A stretch of 59,857 nt of DNA, from positions 1 to 59,857 of the forward strand of contig NZ_LFLZ01000057.1 in assembly GCF_001189845.1 (NCBI RefSeq), read 5' to 3'. Every line of letters begins with the position of its first letter. The stretch's first letter is position 1. The notes beneath the pieces were generated by a model. The model was not told the origin of the DNA. It was given only the letters and a program-made list of their open reading frames with translations, and made no database searches. The DNA is from Bradyrhizobium tropiciagri (GTDB lineage: Bacteria; Pseudomonadota; Alphaproteobacteria; Rhizobiales; Xanthobacteraceae). Position numbers and translations under genes: made by a program. Shown here piece by piece: positions 51,559 through 59,857 of the stretch.

Positions 51559-52761
51559 ATGAGGCACGCGCGCGCGTCGGCACATTTCGATCGGAGCAAT
51601 TTTTTGCGGCTGCGAAATGCGCCGCTGACGCGCACCATCTGCGTCGTATCGGCCTTCGTCAGTTTAAGTGCCTGCGAGCAAAACAGTTTTGTTGCGCCGC
51701 CACCACCGAAGGTCGAGGTCGCGCCGCCGGTGCAGCGCGCCATCACGCGCTATCTGGACGCCACCGGAAACACCGCACCGATCAAGACCGTCGATCTGGT
51801 CGCGCGCGTGCAGGGGTTCCTGCAGTCGATCGACTATCAGGATGGCTCCTTCGTGAAGCAGGGGACCACTCTGTTCACGATCGAGCCGGAGACCTACAAG
51901 CTGAAGCTGGAGCAGGCGCAGGCCGCAGAGGTCGGCGCGCAGGCGACGGTGAAGCAGGCCGAGTCCGATTTCAAGCGGCAGCAGGATCTGGTGCAGCGCC
52001 AGGCGGTCTCGCAGGCAACGCTGGAAACCTCGACATCGACGCGGGACAACGCCCAGGCCAATCTGCAGCAGGCCCAGGTCAACACCAAGATCGCGGCGGT
52101 CAATTACGGCTACACCAACGTGGCCGCACCGTTCGATGGCATCGTCAGCACCCATCTTGTCTCGATCGGTGAACTGGTCGGCGTGGCTTCGCCCACCCAG
52201 CTTGCCACCATCGTGCAACTCGACCCGATCTACGTGAACTTCAACGTCAACGAACAGGACGTGCAGCGGGTGCGGGACGAGGCGCGTCGCCGTGGCATGA
52301 CCGCGAACGACCTCAAGTCGTTGCCGGTCGAGGTCGGCCTGCAGACCGAGACCGGCTATCCGCACAAAGGCAATCTCGATTATGCGTCTCCGACGCTCAA
52401 CCAGTCGACCGGAACACTGGCGGTTCGTGGCTTGATACCCAATCCCGATCGCGTCCTGTTGCCCGGCTTCTACGTTCGCGTTCGCGTGCCCTTCACCAAG
52501 CAGGACAACGCGCTGCTGGTGCCAGACGTTGCGATCGGCAGCGACCAGAGCGGCCGCTACGTGCTGGTCGTCAATGCCGACAATGTGGTCGAGCAACGCA
52601 AGGTGACGACCGGCGCACTCGATGAGGGCCTGCGCGTCATCGAGAGTGGGCTGAAGGCCGACGATCGCATCGTGACCGCCGGGCTGCTGCGCGCGATCCC
52701 AGGCCAGAAGGTCGATCCGCAGATGCAGAAGGGCGACGCGACGCCGGCACCGGCCAAGTGA
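51559..52761 (+). CDS. RND efflux periplasmic adaptor subunit (MexE/BepD-like lipoprotein)
   Basis: A 400-residue membrane-fusion protein read from ATG 51559. The leader is followed by a lipobox-like SLSAC, so it is probably a lipoprotein anchored in the inner membrane. The lipoyl/barrel-sandwich parts (TVDLVARVQGFLQSI, VAAPFDGIV), a helical hairpin (EAQ-rich, about 120-190) and the beta-barrel and MP domains (QLDPIYVNFNVNEQDV, TLAVRGLIPNPDRVLLPGF) are in the usual order. The pump gene starts 10 bp downstream. No outer-membrane channel gene follows, so the pair must use one encoded elsewhere. Drugs, solvents or plant compounds are the usual substrates. Confidence 0.92.
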   Translation: MRHARASAHFDRSNFLRLRNAPLTRTICVVSAFVSLSACEQNSFVAPPPPKVEVAPPVQRAITRYLDATGNTAPIKTVDLVARVQGFLQSIDYQDGSFVKQGTTLFTIEPETYKLKLEQAQAAEVGAQATVKQAESDFKRQQDLVQRQAVSQATLETSTSTRDNAQANLQQAQVNTKIAAVNYGYTNVAAPFDGIVSTHLVSIGELVGVASPTQLATIVQLDPIYVNFNVNEQDVQRVRDEARRRGMTANDLKSLPVEVGLQTETGYPHKGNLDYASPTLNQSTGTLAVRGLIPNPDRVLLPGFYVRVRVPFTKQDNALLVPDVAIGSDQSGRYVLVVNADNVVEQRKVTTGALDEGLRVIESGLKADDRIVTAGLLRAIPGQKVDPQMQKGDATPAPAK

Positions 52762-52771
52762 GGAGCGCGCC

Positions 52772-55700
52772 ATGATCTCGAAATTCTTCATCGAGCGGCC
52801 GGTCCTTTCCAACGTCATCGCGATCCTGATGATCCTGATCGGCGGCGTCGCGCTGTTCAATCTCGCGGTCGCGCAGTATCCCGACGTGGTGCCGCCGACT
52901 GTGCAGGTGACGACGCGCTATCCCGGCGCATCGGCAAAAACCGTGATCGACACTGTGGCGCTGCCGATCGAGCAGCAGGTCAATGGCGTCGAGGACATGC
53001 TTTACATGCAGTCCTATAGCGGCGCCGACGGCACCTACACGCTGACGGTGACCTTCAAGATCGGCACCGACCTCAACTTCGCGCAGGTGCTGGTGCAGAA
53101 CCGCGTCTCCTCGGCGCTGTCGCAGCTGCCGACCGCGGTGCAGAACCAGGGCGTCACGGTGCAGAAGCGGTCGACCTCGATCCTGCTGTTCGTGACGCTG
53201 ACGTCGCCGAACAAGACCTACGACAGCCTGTTCCTGTCGAACTATGCCACCATCAACATCCGCGACGAGCTGTCCCGCCTGCCGGGCGTCGGCAACGTCA
53301 CCGTGTTCGGCGCCGGGCAATATTCGATGCGGGTGTGGCTCGATCCGAACAAGCTGCAGGCGCGCGGGCTGATGCCGCAGGACGTCATCCAGGCGATCCA
53401 GCAGCAGAGCCAGCAGGTCACCGCCGGCCAGGTCGGCGCGCCGCCGGCGCCGCAGGGGCAGGCGTTCCAGTACACGCTTAACGTCAACGGTCGGCTCGAT
53501 GACGCGAGCCAGTTCGAGAACATCATCGTCAAGACCGGCAATGTCGGCGACGTCATCCGGGTCCGCGATCTCGGCTGGGTCGAGCTCGGCGCGCAGACCT
53601 ACAGCCAGGTGTTCTCGCTCAACCAGAAACCGGCCACCGGCATCGGCGTGTTCCTGTCGCCGGGCGCCAACGCGCTGCAGGTCGAGAAGGAAGTGCAGAA
53701 AAAAGTGGCGCAGCTCGCCAAGCAGTTCCCGCAGGACATCAAATACGACACGCCGTTCGACACCACCAAATTCGTCCAGGCCTCGATCGACGAGGTTTAC
53801 CGGACGCTGATCGAGGCCGGCCTCCTGGTGCTGGTTGTGATCCTGGTGTTCCTGCAGGACTGGCGGGCGATGCTGGTGCCGGCGACCACCGTGCCGGTCA
53901 CCATCATCGGTGCGTTCGCGGCGATGGCCGCGCTCGGCTTCACCATCAACCTGTCGACGCTGTTTGCGATCGTGCTGGCGATCGGCATCGTGGTCGACGA
54001 CGCCATCGTGGTGGTCGAAGGCGCCGCGCACAATATCGAGCGCGGCATGTCCGGCCATGACGCCGCGATCAAGGCGATGGACGAATTGTTCGCGCCGATC
54101 GTCGGCATCACCCTGGTGCTGATCTCGGTGTTCCTGCCGGCGGCCTTCCTGCCGGGGCTGACGGGCCGGATGTACGCGCAATTCGCCCTGGTGATCGCGG
54201 CGACCGCGCTGCTCAGCGCCGTCAATGCCGCGACCCTGAAGCCGACGCAGTGCGCGCTATGGCTGCGCCGGCCGGTGCCGCCGGAGCAGCGCAATTTCTT
54301 CTACCGCGGCTTCAACGCGGTCTATGACCGCGTCGAGCGCGGCTATACGCGGGTGATCGGCGGCATTGCCGGCCACGCCAAGACCTCGGTCCTCATTGCG
54401 CTGATCCTGATCGGAATCGCCGTCTACGGGCTGTCGCGGGTGCCGACCGGATTCATCCCGATCGAGGACCAGGGCTACCTCCTGGCCGCGGTGCAGCTGC
54501 CCGACGGCGCTGCGATCGATCGCACCCAGCGGGTGCTCGACCAGGTCACCGAGATCGCCCGCAAGACGCCGGGGGTCGAGCAGGTAGTCAGCATCGCCGG
54601 CATCTCCGCGCTTGACAACTCGTCGAGCCTTGCCAATGCCGGCGTCGCCTATGTGATCCTGAAGGACTGGGGCTCGCGCGGCCCCGGCGAGGACCTGCGC
54701 TCGCTGGTCTACGGCCTCAACGACAAGCTCGCGGTGATCCCGGAGGCGCGCATCCTGGTGATCCCGCCGCCGCCGATCCAGGGCATCGGCAATGCCGCCG
54801 GCTTTGCCATGCAGGTGCAGCTGCGCGACGGCAACGCCGACTACGGCAAGCTGCAGGCGGTCACCGGCGCCGTCGTCAGCAACGCGCAGACGCAAAGCGC
54901 GCTGCAGCGGGTGCAGTCGTCGTTCCGCTCGATGGTGCCGCAGTTCGACGTCCAGGTCGACCGCGTCAAGACCGAGACCCTGCACGTCACCACCGACCAG
55001 ATCTTCTCGACGCTGTCGTCCTATCTCGGCGCGAGCTACGTCAACCAGTTCACCAAGTTCGGCCGCACCTTCCAGGTCTACACCCAGGCCGATGCGCAAT
55101 ACCGGCTGACGCTGCGCGACATCCAGAACATGATGGTGCGCAACAGCAACGGCGACATGGTCCCGCTCGGCACGGTGGCGAACATCACGCCGTCGGTCGG
55201 CCCGTCGCTTATCAGCCTCTACAATCTCTATCCGTCGGCCACCATCATCGGCCTGCCGTCGCAGGGCTACAGCTCCGGCCAGTCGATGACGCTGATGGAG
55301 GAGATCGCCGCGAAGACGCTGCCGCCGGGGACCGGCTATGAGTGGACGGCGATGTCGTACCAGGAGAAGGAGGTCGGCAGCCAGATCTACTTCGTGTTCG
55401 CGCTGGCGCTGCTCCTGGTCTACCTCGTGCTCGCCGGACAATATGAAAGCTGGTACGCGCCGATCTCGGTGATCCTGGCGGTGCCGCTGTCGCTGCTCGG
55501 GCCGATGCTGGTGCTGACCTCGCTCCGGATCGAGAACAACCTCTACACCCAGATCGGCACCATCCTCTTGATCGCGCTGTCGGCCAAGAACGCGATCCTG
55601 ATCGTCGAGGTCGCACTCGAGCATCACATCCGCGACGGCAAGCCGGTGCTGGAGTCGGCGATCGACGCCGCCCGCGCCCGGTTCCGGCCGATCCTGATGA

Positions 55701-55942
55701 CGTCGTTCGCCTTCATCCTCGGCGTGCTGCCGCTGGTGATCGCGACCGGCGCCGGCGCCAATGCCCGCAAGTCGATCGGCATCACGGTGTTCTCCGGCAT
55801 GATCGCCTCGACCTGCCTCGCGGTGTTGTTCGTGCCGGCGTTCTTCGTCGTGGTGCAGAACTTCGAGAACTGGCGCAAGGCGAAGAAGGGCAAGGCGGCC
55901 GGGCCGCAAGCCGCAGCGGAAGCGCCGGGCACGGCGCATTAG
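52772..55942 (+). CDS. RND efflux permease, HAE1 family (MexF/AcrB-like)
   Basis: A 1056-residue inner-membrane trimeric pump subunit, the normal length for the family. It starts FIERPVLSNVIAILMIL, the typical first helix. Twelve membrane helices and two large periplasmic loops are visible; TM4 has the proton-relay GIVVDDAIVVVE with both aspartates, and TM10 includes the SAKNAILIVEVA lysine helix. AFLPGLTGRMYAQFALVI and YQEKEVGSQIYFVFALALLLVYLVLAGQYESW are family landmarks. It uses proton influx to pump substrates from periplasm and membrane to the outside through the adaptor and an outer-membrane channel. GAGANARKSIG near the end is also canonical. Confidence 0.96.
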   Translation: MISKFFIERPVLSNVIAILMILIGGVALFNLAVAQYPDVVPPTVQVTTRYPGASAKTVIDTVALPIEQQVNGVEDMLYMQSYSGADGTYTLTVTFKIGTDLNFAQVLVQNRVSSALSQLPTAVQNQGVTVQKRSTSILLFVTLTSPNKTYDSLFLSNYATINIRDELSRLPGVGNVTVFGAGQYSMRVWLDPNKLQARGLMPQDVIQAIQQQSQQVTAGQVGAPPAPQGQAFQYTLNVNGRLDDASQFENIIVKTGNVGDVIRVRDLGWVELGAQTYSQVFSLNQKPATGIGVFLSPGANALQVEKEVQKKVAQLAKQFPQDIKYDTPFDTTKFVQASIDEVYRTLIEAGLLVLVVILVFLQDWRAMLVPATTVPVTIIGAFAAMAALGFTINLSTLFAIVLAIGIVVDDAIVVVEGAAHNIERGMSGHDAAIKAMDELFAPIVGITLVLISVFLPAAFLPGLTGRMYAQFALVIAATALLSAVNAATLKPTQCALWLRRPVPPEQRNFFYRGFNAVYDRVERGYTRVIGGIAGHAKTSVLIALILIGIAVYGLSRVPTGFIPIEDQGYLLAAVQLPDGAAIDRTQRVLDQVTEIARKTPGVEQVVSIAGISALDNSSSLANAGVAYVILKDWGSRGPGEDLRSLVYGLNDKLAVIPEARILVIPPPPIQGIGNAAGFAMQVQLRDGNADYGKLQAVTGAVVSNAQTQSALQRVQSSFRSMVPQFDVQVDRVKTETLHVTTDQIFSTLSSYLGASYVNQFTKFGRTFQVYTQADAQYRLTLRDIQNMMVRNSNGDMVPLGTVANITPSVGPSLISLYNLYPSATIIGLPSQGYSSGQSMTLMEEIAAKTLPPGTGYEWTAMSYQEKEVGSQIYFVFALALLLVYLVLAGQYESWYAPISVILAVPLSLLGPMLVLTSLRIENNLYTQIGTILLIALSAKNAILIVEVALEHHIRDGKPVLESAIDAARARFRPILMTSFAFILGVLPLVIATGAGANARKSIGITVFSGMIASTCLAVLFVPAFFVVVQNFENWRKAKKGKAAGPQAAAEAPGTAH

Positions 55943-55961
55943 CCCCGCGCCCCCAATCCAT

Positions 55962-56096
55962 CCCCGTCACCCCCGCGCAAAGGCTTCGCCTTTGTCGCTG
56001 GAGGAGGCCGCAGAGCGGCCGTCTCGAAGGGTCGACGGCCACCAGCCGGGCCGTCCATCCTTCGAGGCTCGCTTCGCTCGCACCTCAGGATGACGG
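55962..56096. repeat. Dispersed inverted repeat, family B (CCCCGTCACCCCCGCG...)
   Basis: Arms CCCCGTCA and TGACGG with inner TCTCGAAGG and CCTTCGAGG; left arm partly replaced by CAAAGGCTTCGCCTTTG, a small hairpin of its own. Family members are at 7539-7646 and 41509-41617. Confidence 0.75.
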
Positions 56097-56120
56097 AGAT
56101 ATGTCGCGTTGCTCCATCCA

Positions 56121-56205
56121 CGTCATTGCGAGCGAAGCGAAGCAATCCATCGCGCCGCAAGCGGAAAGATGGATTGCTTCGTCGCCATCGCTCCTCGCAA
56201 TGACG
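56121..56205. repeat. Dispersed inverted repeat, family A (CGTCATTGCGAGCGAAG...)
   Basis: Arms CGTCATTGCGAGCGAAGCGA and TCGCTCCTCGCAATGACG with inner GAAGCAATCCATC and GATGGATTGCTTC. Third copy of the family; it lies beside a family B repeat between convergent genes. Confidence 0.9.
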
Positions 56206-56250
56206 GCGGTGAAAGGTCCGCGGCCGCCAAAGGGTTTGAGAACTATCCCG

Positions 56251-57252
56251 TTACACCTTCACCATGCGCTTGCCGCGGTTCTCGCCGGCGAGGAGCCCGA
56301 TCAGCGCCTGCGGCGTGTTCTCGATGCCGTCGATGACGTCTTCCTGAACCTTGAGCTTGCCTGAGGCGACCCAGGACTGCAGGTCGGCGAGCGCGGCGTC
56401 GCGCTGATCCATGTAGTCCATCACGATGAAGCCCTGCATGACGAGCCGCTTCACCACGATCAGGCCGGGCACGCCGCGCGGGCCGTGCGCGGAGGGGACG
56501 CCGTCATATTGCGAGATCGCGCCGCAGCAGGCGATCCGGCCGCGGTTGTTCATCTGGGAGAGGCAGGCCTCCAGGATGTCGCCGCCGACATTGTCGAAAT
56601 AGACGTCGATGCCCTTCGGCGCCGCTGATCGCAGCGCCTTGTAGGTGGCGCCGTCCTTGTAGTCGACGGCGGCGTCGAAGCCGAGCTCCGACGTCAGCCA
56701 GTGGCACTTGTCCTTGCCGCCGGCGATACCGACCACCCGGCAGCCCTTGATCCTGGCGATCTGGCCGACGATCGAGCCGACCGATCCGGCGGCCGCCGAC
56801 ACCACCACGGTCTCACCCTCCTTGGGTTTGCCGACATGGAGCAGGCCGAAATAGGCGGTCAGGCCGGCGACGCCATAGACGCTGAGCAGATGCGTCATCG
56901 GCTCGAGCTTCGGCATCTTCGCCAGGTGCTTGGCCGGTACGGCGGCGTAATCCTGCCAGCCGGTGTCGCCGAACACGATATCGCCCGGCTTCAGGCCGGG
57001 GTCATTCGACGACACCACTTCGGCGATGCTGCCGCCGGCCATCACGGTGTTGGCTTCGACCGCAGCGCGGTAGGTGGCGCCGTGCATCCAGGCGCGGTTG
57101 GCAGCGTCGAGCGAGATGTAGCGCGTCCGCACCAGCGCCTCGCCGTCCTTCGGCACGGGGACCGTGCCCTTGGTCAGACGAAAATGCTCCGGGCCAAGCT
57201 TGCCGGTCGGCTTTTCAACAAGCAGGATCTGGCGATTGACGGTGTCGTTCAT
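56251..57252 (-). CDS. NADP-dependent oxidoreductase (MDR superfamily, CurA-like)
   Basis: A 333-residue medium-chain reductase without zinc ligands, start ATG 57252 (MNDTVNRQ). The opening RQILLVEKPTGKLGPEHFRL, the GD(I/V)VFGDTGWQDYAAV segment, the NADP fold AAAGSVGSIVGQIARIKGCRVVGIAGG (with a nucleotide-binding GSVGS) and KCHWLTSELGFDAAVDYKD fit the curcumin reductase and prostaglandin reductase-like group, which reduces the double bond of enones with NADPH. CxQ-type loop residues are normal. A detoxification or redox role is likely. The gene stands alone, convergent with the RND pump across repeats. Confidence 0.92.
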   Translation of the reverse strand: MNDTVNRQILLVEKPTGKLGPEHFRLTKGTVPVPKDGEALVRTRYISLDAANRAWMHGATYRAAVEANTVMAGGSIAEVVSSNDPGLKPGDIVFGDTGWQDYAAVPAKHLAKMPKLEPMTHLLSVYGVAGLTAYFGLLHVGKPKEGETVVVSAAAGSVGSIVGQIARIKGCRVVGIAGGKDKCHWLTSELGFDAAVDYKDGATYKALRSAAPKGIDVYFDNVGGDILEACLSQMNNRGRIACCGAISQYDGVPSAHGPRGVPGLIVVKRLVMQGFIVMDYMDQRDAALADLQSWVASGKLKVQEDVIDGIENTPQALIGLLAGENRGKRMVKV

Positions 57253-57469
57253 TGTGGTGTCTCCCCCTCGCGTTGGTCGTTTCGCATGCAGTTTGACTGC
57301 GACGCGCGCAGCTCAGTGCACAGATTGTGCGCTGCATGAACGCTAGTCCCAGCGCTGGCATTCCACAACGGGAACAGATCGGCAAAGTCCCGCTGGGCGC
57401 GAAGCGTGTTGCGTAGCTGCGTAAATCTGCCACACTTGCCCGTCGCCGGGAACTTACGGGGGTGAGAGA

Positions 57470-58759
57470 ATGTCGAACAGGTTTACGCAGTACATCCTGA
57501 TTGCGATGGTCCTTGGCATCGCAATGGGGACCATTGTCTTCAACTACTTTCCTGACAGCCGCGCCGAGATCGCCGCAGACGTCAACCTGATCGCGATGCT
57601 GTTCCTGCGCCTGATCAAGATGATCATCGCGCCCCTCGTGTTTGCGACCCTGGTCGGCGGCATCGCCCATATGGGCAGCGGTGCCAAGCTCGGGCGCATC
57701 TTCGCCAAGACCATGGGCTGGTTCGTCTCCGCCTCCTTCATTTCGCTGCTGCTCGGCCTCGTGATGGTCAACCTGTTGCAGCCCGGCGCCAATTTCCCCG
57801 GCACGCTGCCCGACAAGGCCCAGTCCACCGGCCTGCCGGTCTCGGCCTTCTCGATCGAGAAATTCCTGACCCATCTGATCCCGACCTCGATCGCGGATGC
57901 GATGGCGCAGAACGAGATCCTGCAGATCGTGGTGTTCGCGGTATTTTTCGCGGTTGCGCTCGGCGCCATGCCTGAACGGGCCAAGCCGATCATGAGCCTG
58001 ATCGACGACCTCGCGCACATCATGCTCAAGGTCACCGGCTATGTGATGCTGTTCGCGCCGCTCGCGGTGTGGGCCGCGATCATGGCGACCGTCTCGAAGA
58101 ACGGCCTCGGCGTGCTCTGGAAGCTGATCGTCTTCATGGGCGGCTTCTATCTGTCGCTGCTGATCCTGTGGGGCATCCTGGTCGCGGTCGGCTTCGTCGT
58201 GATCGGGCCGCGCTACAGCCATCTGCTGCGGTTGATCCGCGAGCCCCTGATGATCGCGTTCTCGACCGCCTCCTCGGAGGCGGCCTACCCGAAGACGCTG
58301 GAGGGGCTGAACCGGTTCGGCGCCTCCTCGCGGATCTCGGCCTTCGTGCTGCCGCTCGGCTATTCCTTCAACCTCGACGGCACGATGATGTACTGCACCT
58401 TCGCGAGCATCTTCATCGCGCAGACCTACCACATCGAAATGTCGCTCGGCACGCAGCTGGCGATGCTGGCAACGCTGATGATCACCTCGAAGGGCGTTGC
58501 CGGTGTGCCGCGCGCGTCGCTGGTGGTGATCGCCTCGACGCTGTCGCAGTTCGGCATCCCCGAGGCCGGGTTGCTGATGATCATGGGCATCGACACCTTC
58601 CTCGACATGGGCCGCAGCGCCACCAACGTGATCGGCAACTCGCTGGCCACCGCCGTGGTCGCGAAGTGGGAGGGCGAGCTGAAGGCCGAGCACGAGCTCG
58701 GGCCCGACGATGCGGTGCCCTCCGATGCCGTCGCCGGTGACGCTGTGCCTGCACATTGA
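57470..58759 (+). CDS. Dicarboxylate/amino acid:cation symporter (DAACS family)
   Basis: A 429-residue secondary transporter from ATG 57470, with GGGGGTGAGA upstream. Eight or so membrane helices and two re-entrant hairpins are visible; the first hairpin has STASSEAAYPKTLEG (serine-rich motif) and TM7 carries GYSFNLDGTMMYCTFASIFIAQ, the Na/substrate site NxDG. The second hairpin (ASTLSQFGIPEAGLLMIMGID and the MGRSATNVIGNS region of TM8) is intact. Members carry C4-dicarboxylates (DctA) or glutamate/aspartate (GltP); the second seems likelier because a glutamate/aspartate-like binding protein gene follows after 12 bp. The location is the inner membrane. Confidence 0.93.
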   Translation: MSNRFTQYILIAMVLGIAMGTIVFNYFPDSRAEIAADVNLIAMLFLRLIKMIIAPLVFATLVGGIAHMGSGAKLGRIFAKTMGWFVSASFISLLLGLVMVNLLQPGANFPGTLPDKAQSTGLPVSAFSIEKFLTHLIPTSIADAMAQNEILQIVVFAVFFAVALGAMPERAKPIMSLIDDLAHIMLKVTGYVMLFAPLAVWAAIMATVSKNGLGVLWKLIVFMGGFYLSLLILWGILVAVGFVVIGPRYSHLLRLIREPLMIAFSTASSEAAYPKTLEGLNRFGASSRISAFVLPLGYSFNLDGTMMYCTFASIFIAQTYHIEMSLGTQLAMLATLMITSKGVAGVPRASLVVIASTLSQFGIPEAGLLMIMGIDTFLDMGRSATNVIGNSLATAVVAKWEGELKAEHELGPDDAVPSDAVAGDAVPAH

Positions 58760-58771
58760 CGGGAGGGACGC

Positions 58772-59701
58772 ATGCATCGCGCCCGCTGGAGGCCGATCCT
58801 GGCTGAAGGGTTGGTGCTGGCAGCATGTCTGCTGGCAGCACCGGCCTTTGGGCAGACGGCCGGCGGCGAGGGGCTCAGCCCCACGCTCGCCAACATCAAG
58901 GCCACGCATTCCGTGCGGATCGGCTATCGCGAGAGTTCGCCGCCGTTCTCGTTCCTCGACCACTCCAACCGGCCGATCGGCTACAGCCTCGAGCTGTGCG
59001 ATGCGATCGTCGACGAGATCGGGGCCGAGGTCGACGACGCCAACCTCAAGATCGACTACGTCAAGGTGACCTCCGACGACCGCATTCCGGCGGTCGTCGA
59101 CAAGAAGATCGATCTCGAATGCGGATCGACCACGGCGAACTCGGAGCGCGGCAAGCTGGTCGCGTTCTCGCCGCTGATGTTCGTGGCCGGCACCAAGCTG
59201 ATGGTGCCGAAGGCTTCCAGCGTCAACCAGGTGATCGACCTGAAGGGCAAGACCGTGGTGGTCACCAAGGGCACCACCAACGAGCAGGCGATGCACAATG
59301 TCGACGCCAAGCAACAGCTCGGCCTCAACATCGTCACCGCCCCTGATCACGAGCAGTCCTACCAGATGCTGGTGGACGGCAAGGCGGATGCGTTCGCGAC
59401 CGACGACATCCTGCTCTACGGCCTGATCGCGCGGCACAAGTCGCAGGACAAATTCCGCGTCACCGGCGATTATCTGTCCTACGATCCCTACGGCATCATG
59501 TACCGCAAGGGCGAGCCGCAAATGAAGGACGTGGTCGAGCGCGCGTTCCGCAAGCTCGCCTCGAACCGCGACATCGTCCCGCTCTACAACAAATGGTTCG
59601 TCGCCCGCCTGCCGACCGGCGAGAAGCTCAACGTCGCGCTGTCACCGCAGCTCGAAGAAGCCTTCAAGGCGCTCGACGATTCGGCTGGTGGTGCGAACTA
59701 G
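58772..59701 (+). CDS. Amino-acid ABC substrate-binding protein (glutamate/aspartate-like)
   Basis: A 309-residue periplasmic protein with signal peptide (ending AAPAFGQ) from ATG 58772, with GGGAGGG before it. The class II binding-protein fold is clear: SVRIGYRESSPPFSFLD, PIGYSLELCDAIVDEIG (polar amino-acid group), IDLECGSTTANSERG and GKTVVVTKGTTNEQAM. The pattern DLECGSTTANSERG is that of glutamate/aspartate-binding GltI-type proteins. No ABC permease or ATPase gene follows within the window; a repeat begins right after it. It is 12 bp after the symporter gene, so the two are surely co-expressed. Confidence 0.92.
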   Translation: MHRARWRPILAEGLVLAACLLAAPAFGQTAGGEGLSPTLANIKATHSVRIGYRESSPPFSFLDHSNRPIGYSLELCDAIVDEIGAEVDDANLKIDYVKVTSDDRIPAVVDKKIDLECGSTTANSERGKLVAFSPLMFVAGTKLMVPKASSVNQVIDLKGKTVVVTKGTTNEQAMHNVDAKQQLGLNIVTAPDHEQSYQMLVDGKADAFATDDILLYGLIARHKSQDKFRVTGDYLSYDPYGIMYRKGEPQMKDVVERAFRKLASNRDIVPLYNKWFVARLPTGEKLNVALSPQLEEAFKALDDSAGGAN

Positions 59702-59741
59702 AGCGCGATGAATTAGATCGGTTTGGCTGCGTGCTCGCTTT

Positions 59742-59857
59742 ACCTCTCCCCATTGGGGAGAGGTCGATTTGCGAAGCAAATCGGGTGAGGGGGCCGCAGC
59801 TCTAACGAGGGACCGTAACCCCTCACCCGGCGCGACGCGCCGACCTCTCCCAAGGAG
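59742..59857. repeat. Dispersed inverted repeat, family D, cut by the window end
   Basis: Left hairpin CTCTCCCCATTGGGGAGAG, then CGATTTGC/GCAAATCG, GGGTGAGGG and CCCTCACCC, CCGACCTCTCCC; the same design and order as at 10831-10951, and the outer right arm is cut off by the end of the sequence. Confidence 0.88.

Noticed and set aside
52637..55939. Long minus-strand open frames opposite the RND pump
   Set aside because: Shadows of the highly conserved pump gene; no start signals, extreme Arg/Asp/His composition.
57215..59521. Minus-strand open frame of 768 codons opposite the symporter and binding protein
   Set aside because: Antisense shadow; both plus-strand genes have signal or membrane motifs, full length and ribosome sites.

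Overview
The window is GC-rich chromosomal DNA of an alphaproteobacterium, most likely Bradyrhizobium or a close Nitrobacteraceae relative. This rests on gene content, high third-position GC, and many dispersed long inverted repeats of kinds typical of that group. I saw no phage, plasmid, integrase, CRISPR or rRNA genes. There is one tRNA (Arg, anticodon CCT) and one probable 169-bp non-autonomous transposable element.

Layout. 1-4374: 3' part of a giant secreted or adhesin-like protein with seven exactly 312-bp Ig-like repeats. 4537-13235: a catabolic acyl-CoA block (branched-chain-type solute-binding protein, two crotonase-fold enzymes, a VOC protein, an ADP-forming acyl-CoA synthetase, two acyl-CoA dehydrogenases). 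13610-18904: AHL-lactonase-like hydrolase, SDR, small stress and envelope proteins, ketopantoate reductase, CAP protein. 19110-22626: LuxR-type regulator, then a TetR regulator divergent from a Baeyer-Villiger-type monooxygenase around a perfect palindromic operator. 22741-22817: tRNA-Arg. 22996-27780: a UbiA/DprE1/DprE2 set facing a GT87 glycosyltransferase, which looks like a polyprenyl-phosphoryl-D-arabinose pathway. 27985-38028: TPR protein, mobile element, aspartase, RoxA-like dihaem protein, hydrolase, SDR, a second ketopantoate reductase, a LiuC-like hydratase. 38091-43235: LysR regulator, FAD oxidoreductase and an NMT1/SsuA-type ABC importer. 43363-49786: a gentisate-centred aromatic catabolic cluster with a MarR regulator. 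49994-59701: small secreted and cysteine-rich proteins, an RND efflux pair, an MDR oxidoreductase, a dicarboxylate/amino-acid symporter and an amino-acid-binding protein.

How the genes work together. In the aromatic cluster, 3-hydroxybenzoate 6-hydroxylase makes gentisate. An aryl-CoA ligase plus a salicylyl-CoA-5-hydroxylase-like enzyme could feed gentisate from a second substrate. Gentisate dioxygenase and a zeta-class isomerase continue toward fumarylpyruvate. Two nearly identical 18-bp dyads, one in each arm, suggest common control by the MarR protein. In the arabinose set, UbiA would make polyprenyl-phosphoryl-ribose, DprE1/DprE2 would epimerise it, and the GT87 protein would use the product.

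Four genes carry apparent single-base or homopolymer frameshifts (near 4938, 25285, 26267 and 35530). Two are in adjacent genes of the arabinose pathway. They could be assembly errors or real decay; the sequence alone cannot decide. Intergenic spaces hold at least eight families of long inverted repeats.
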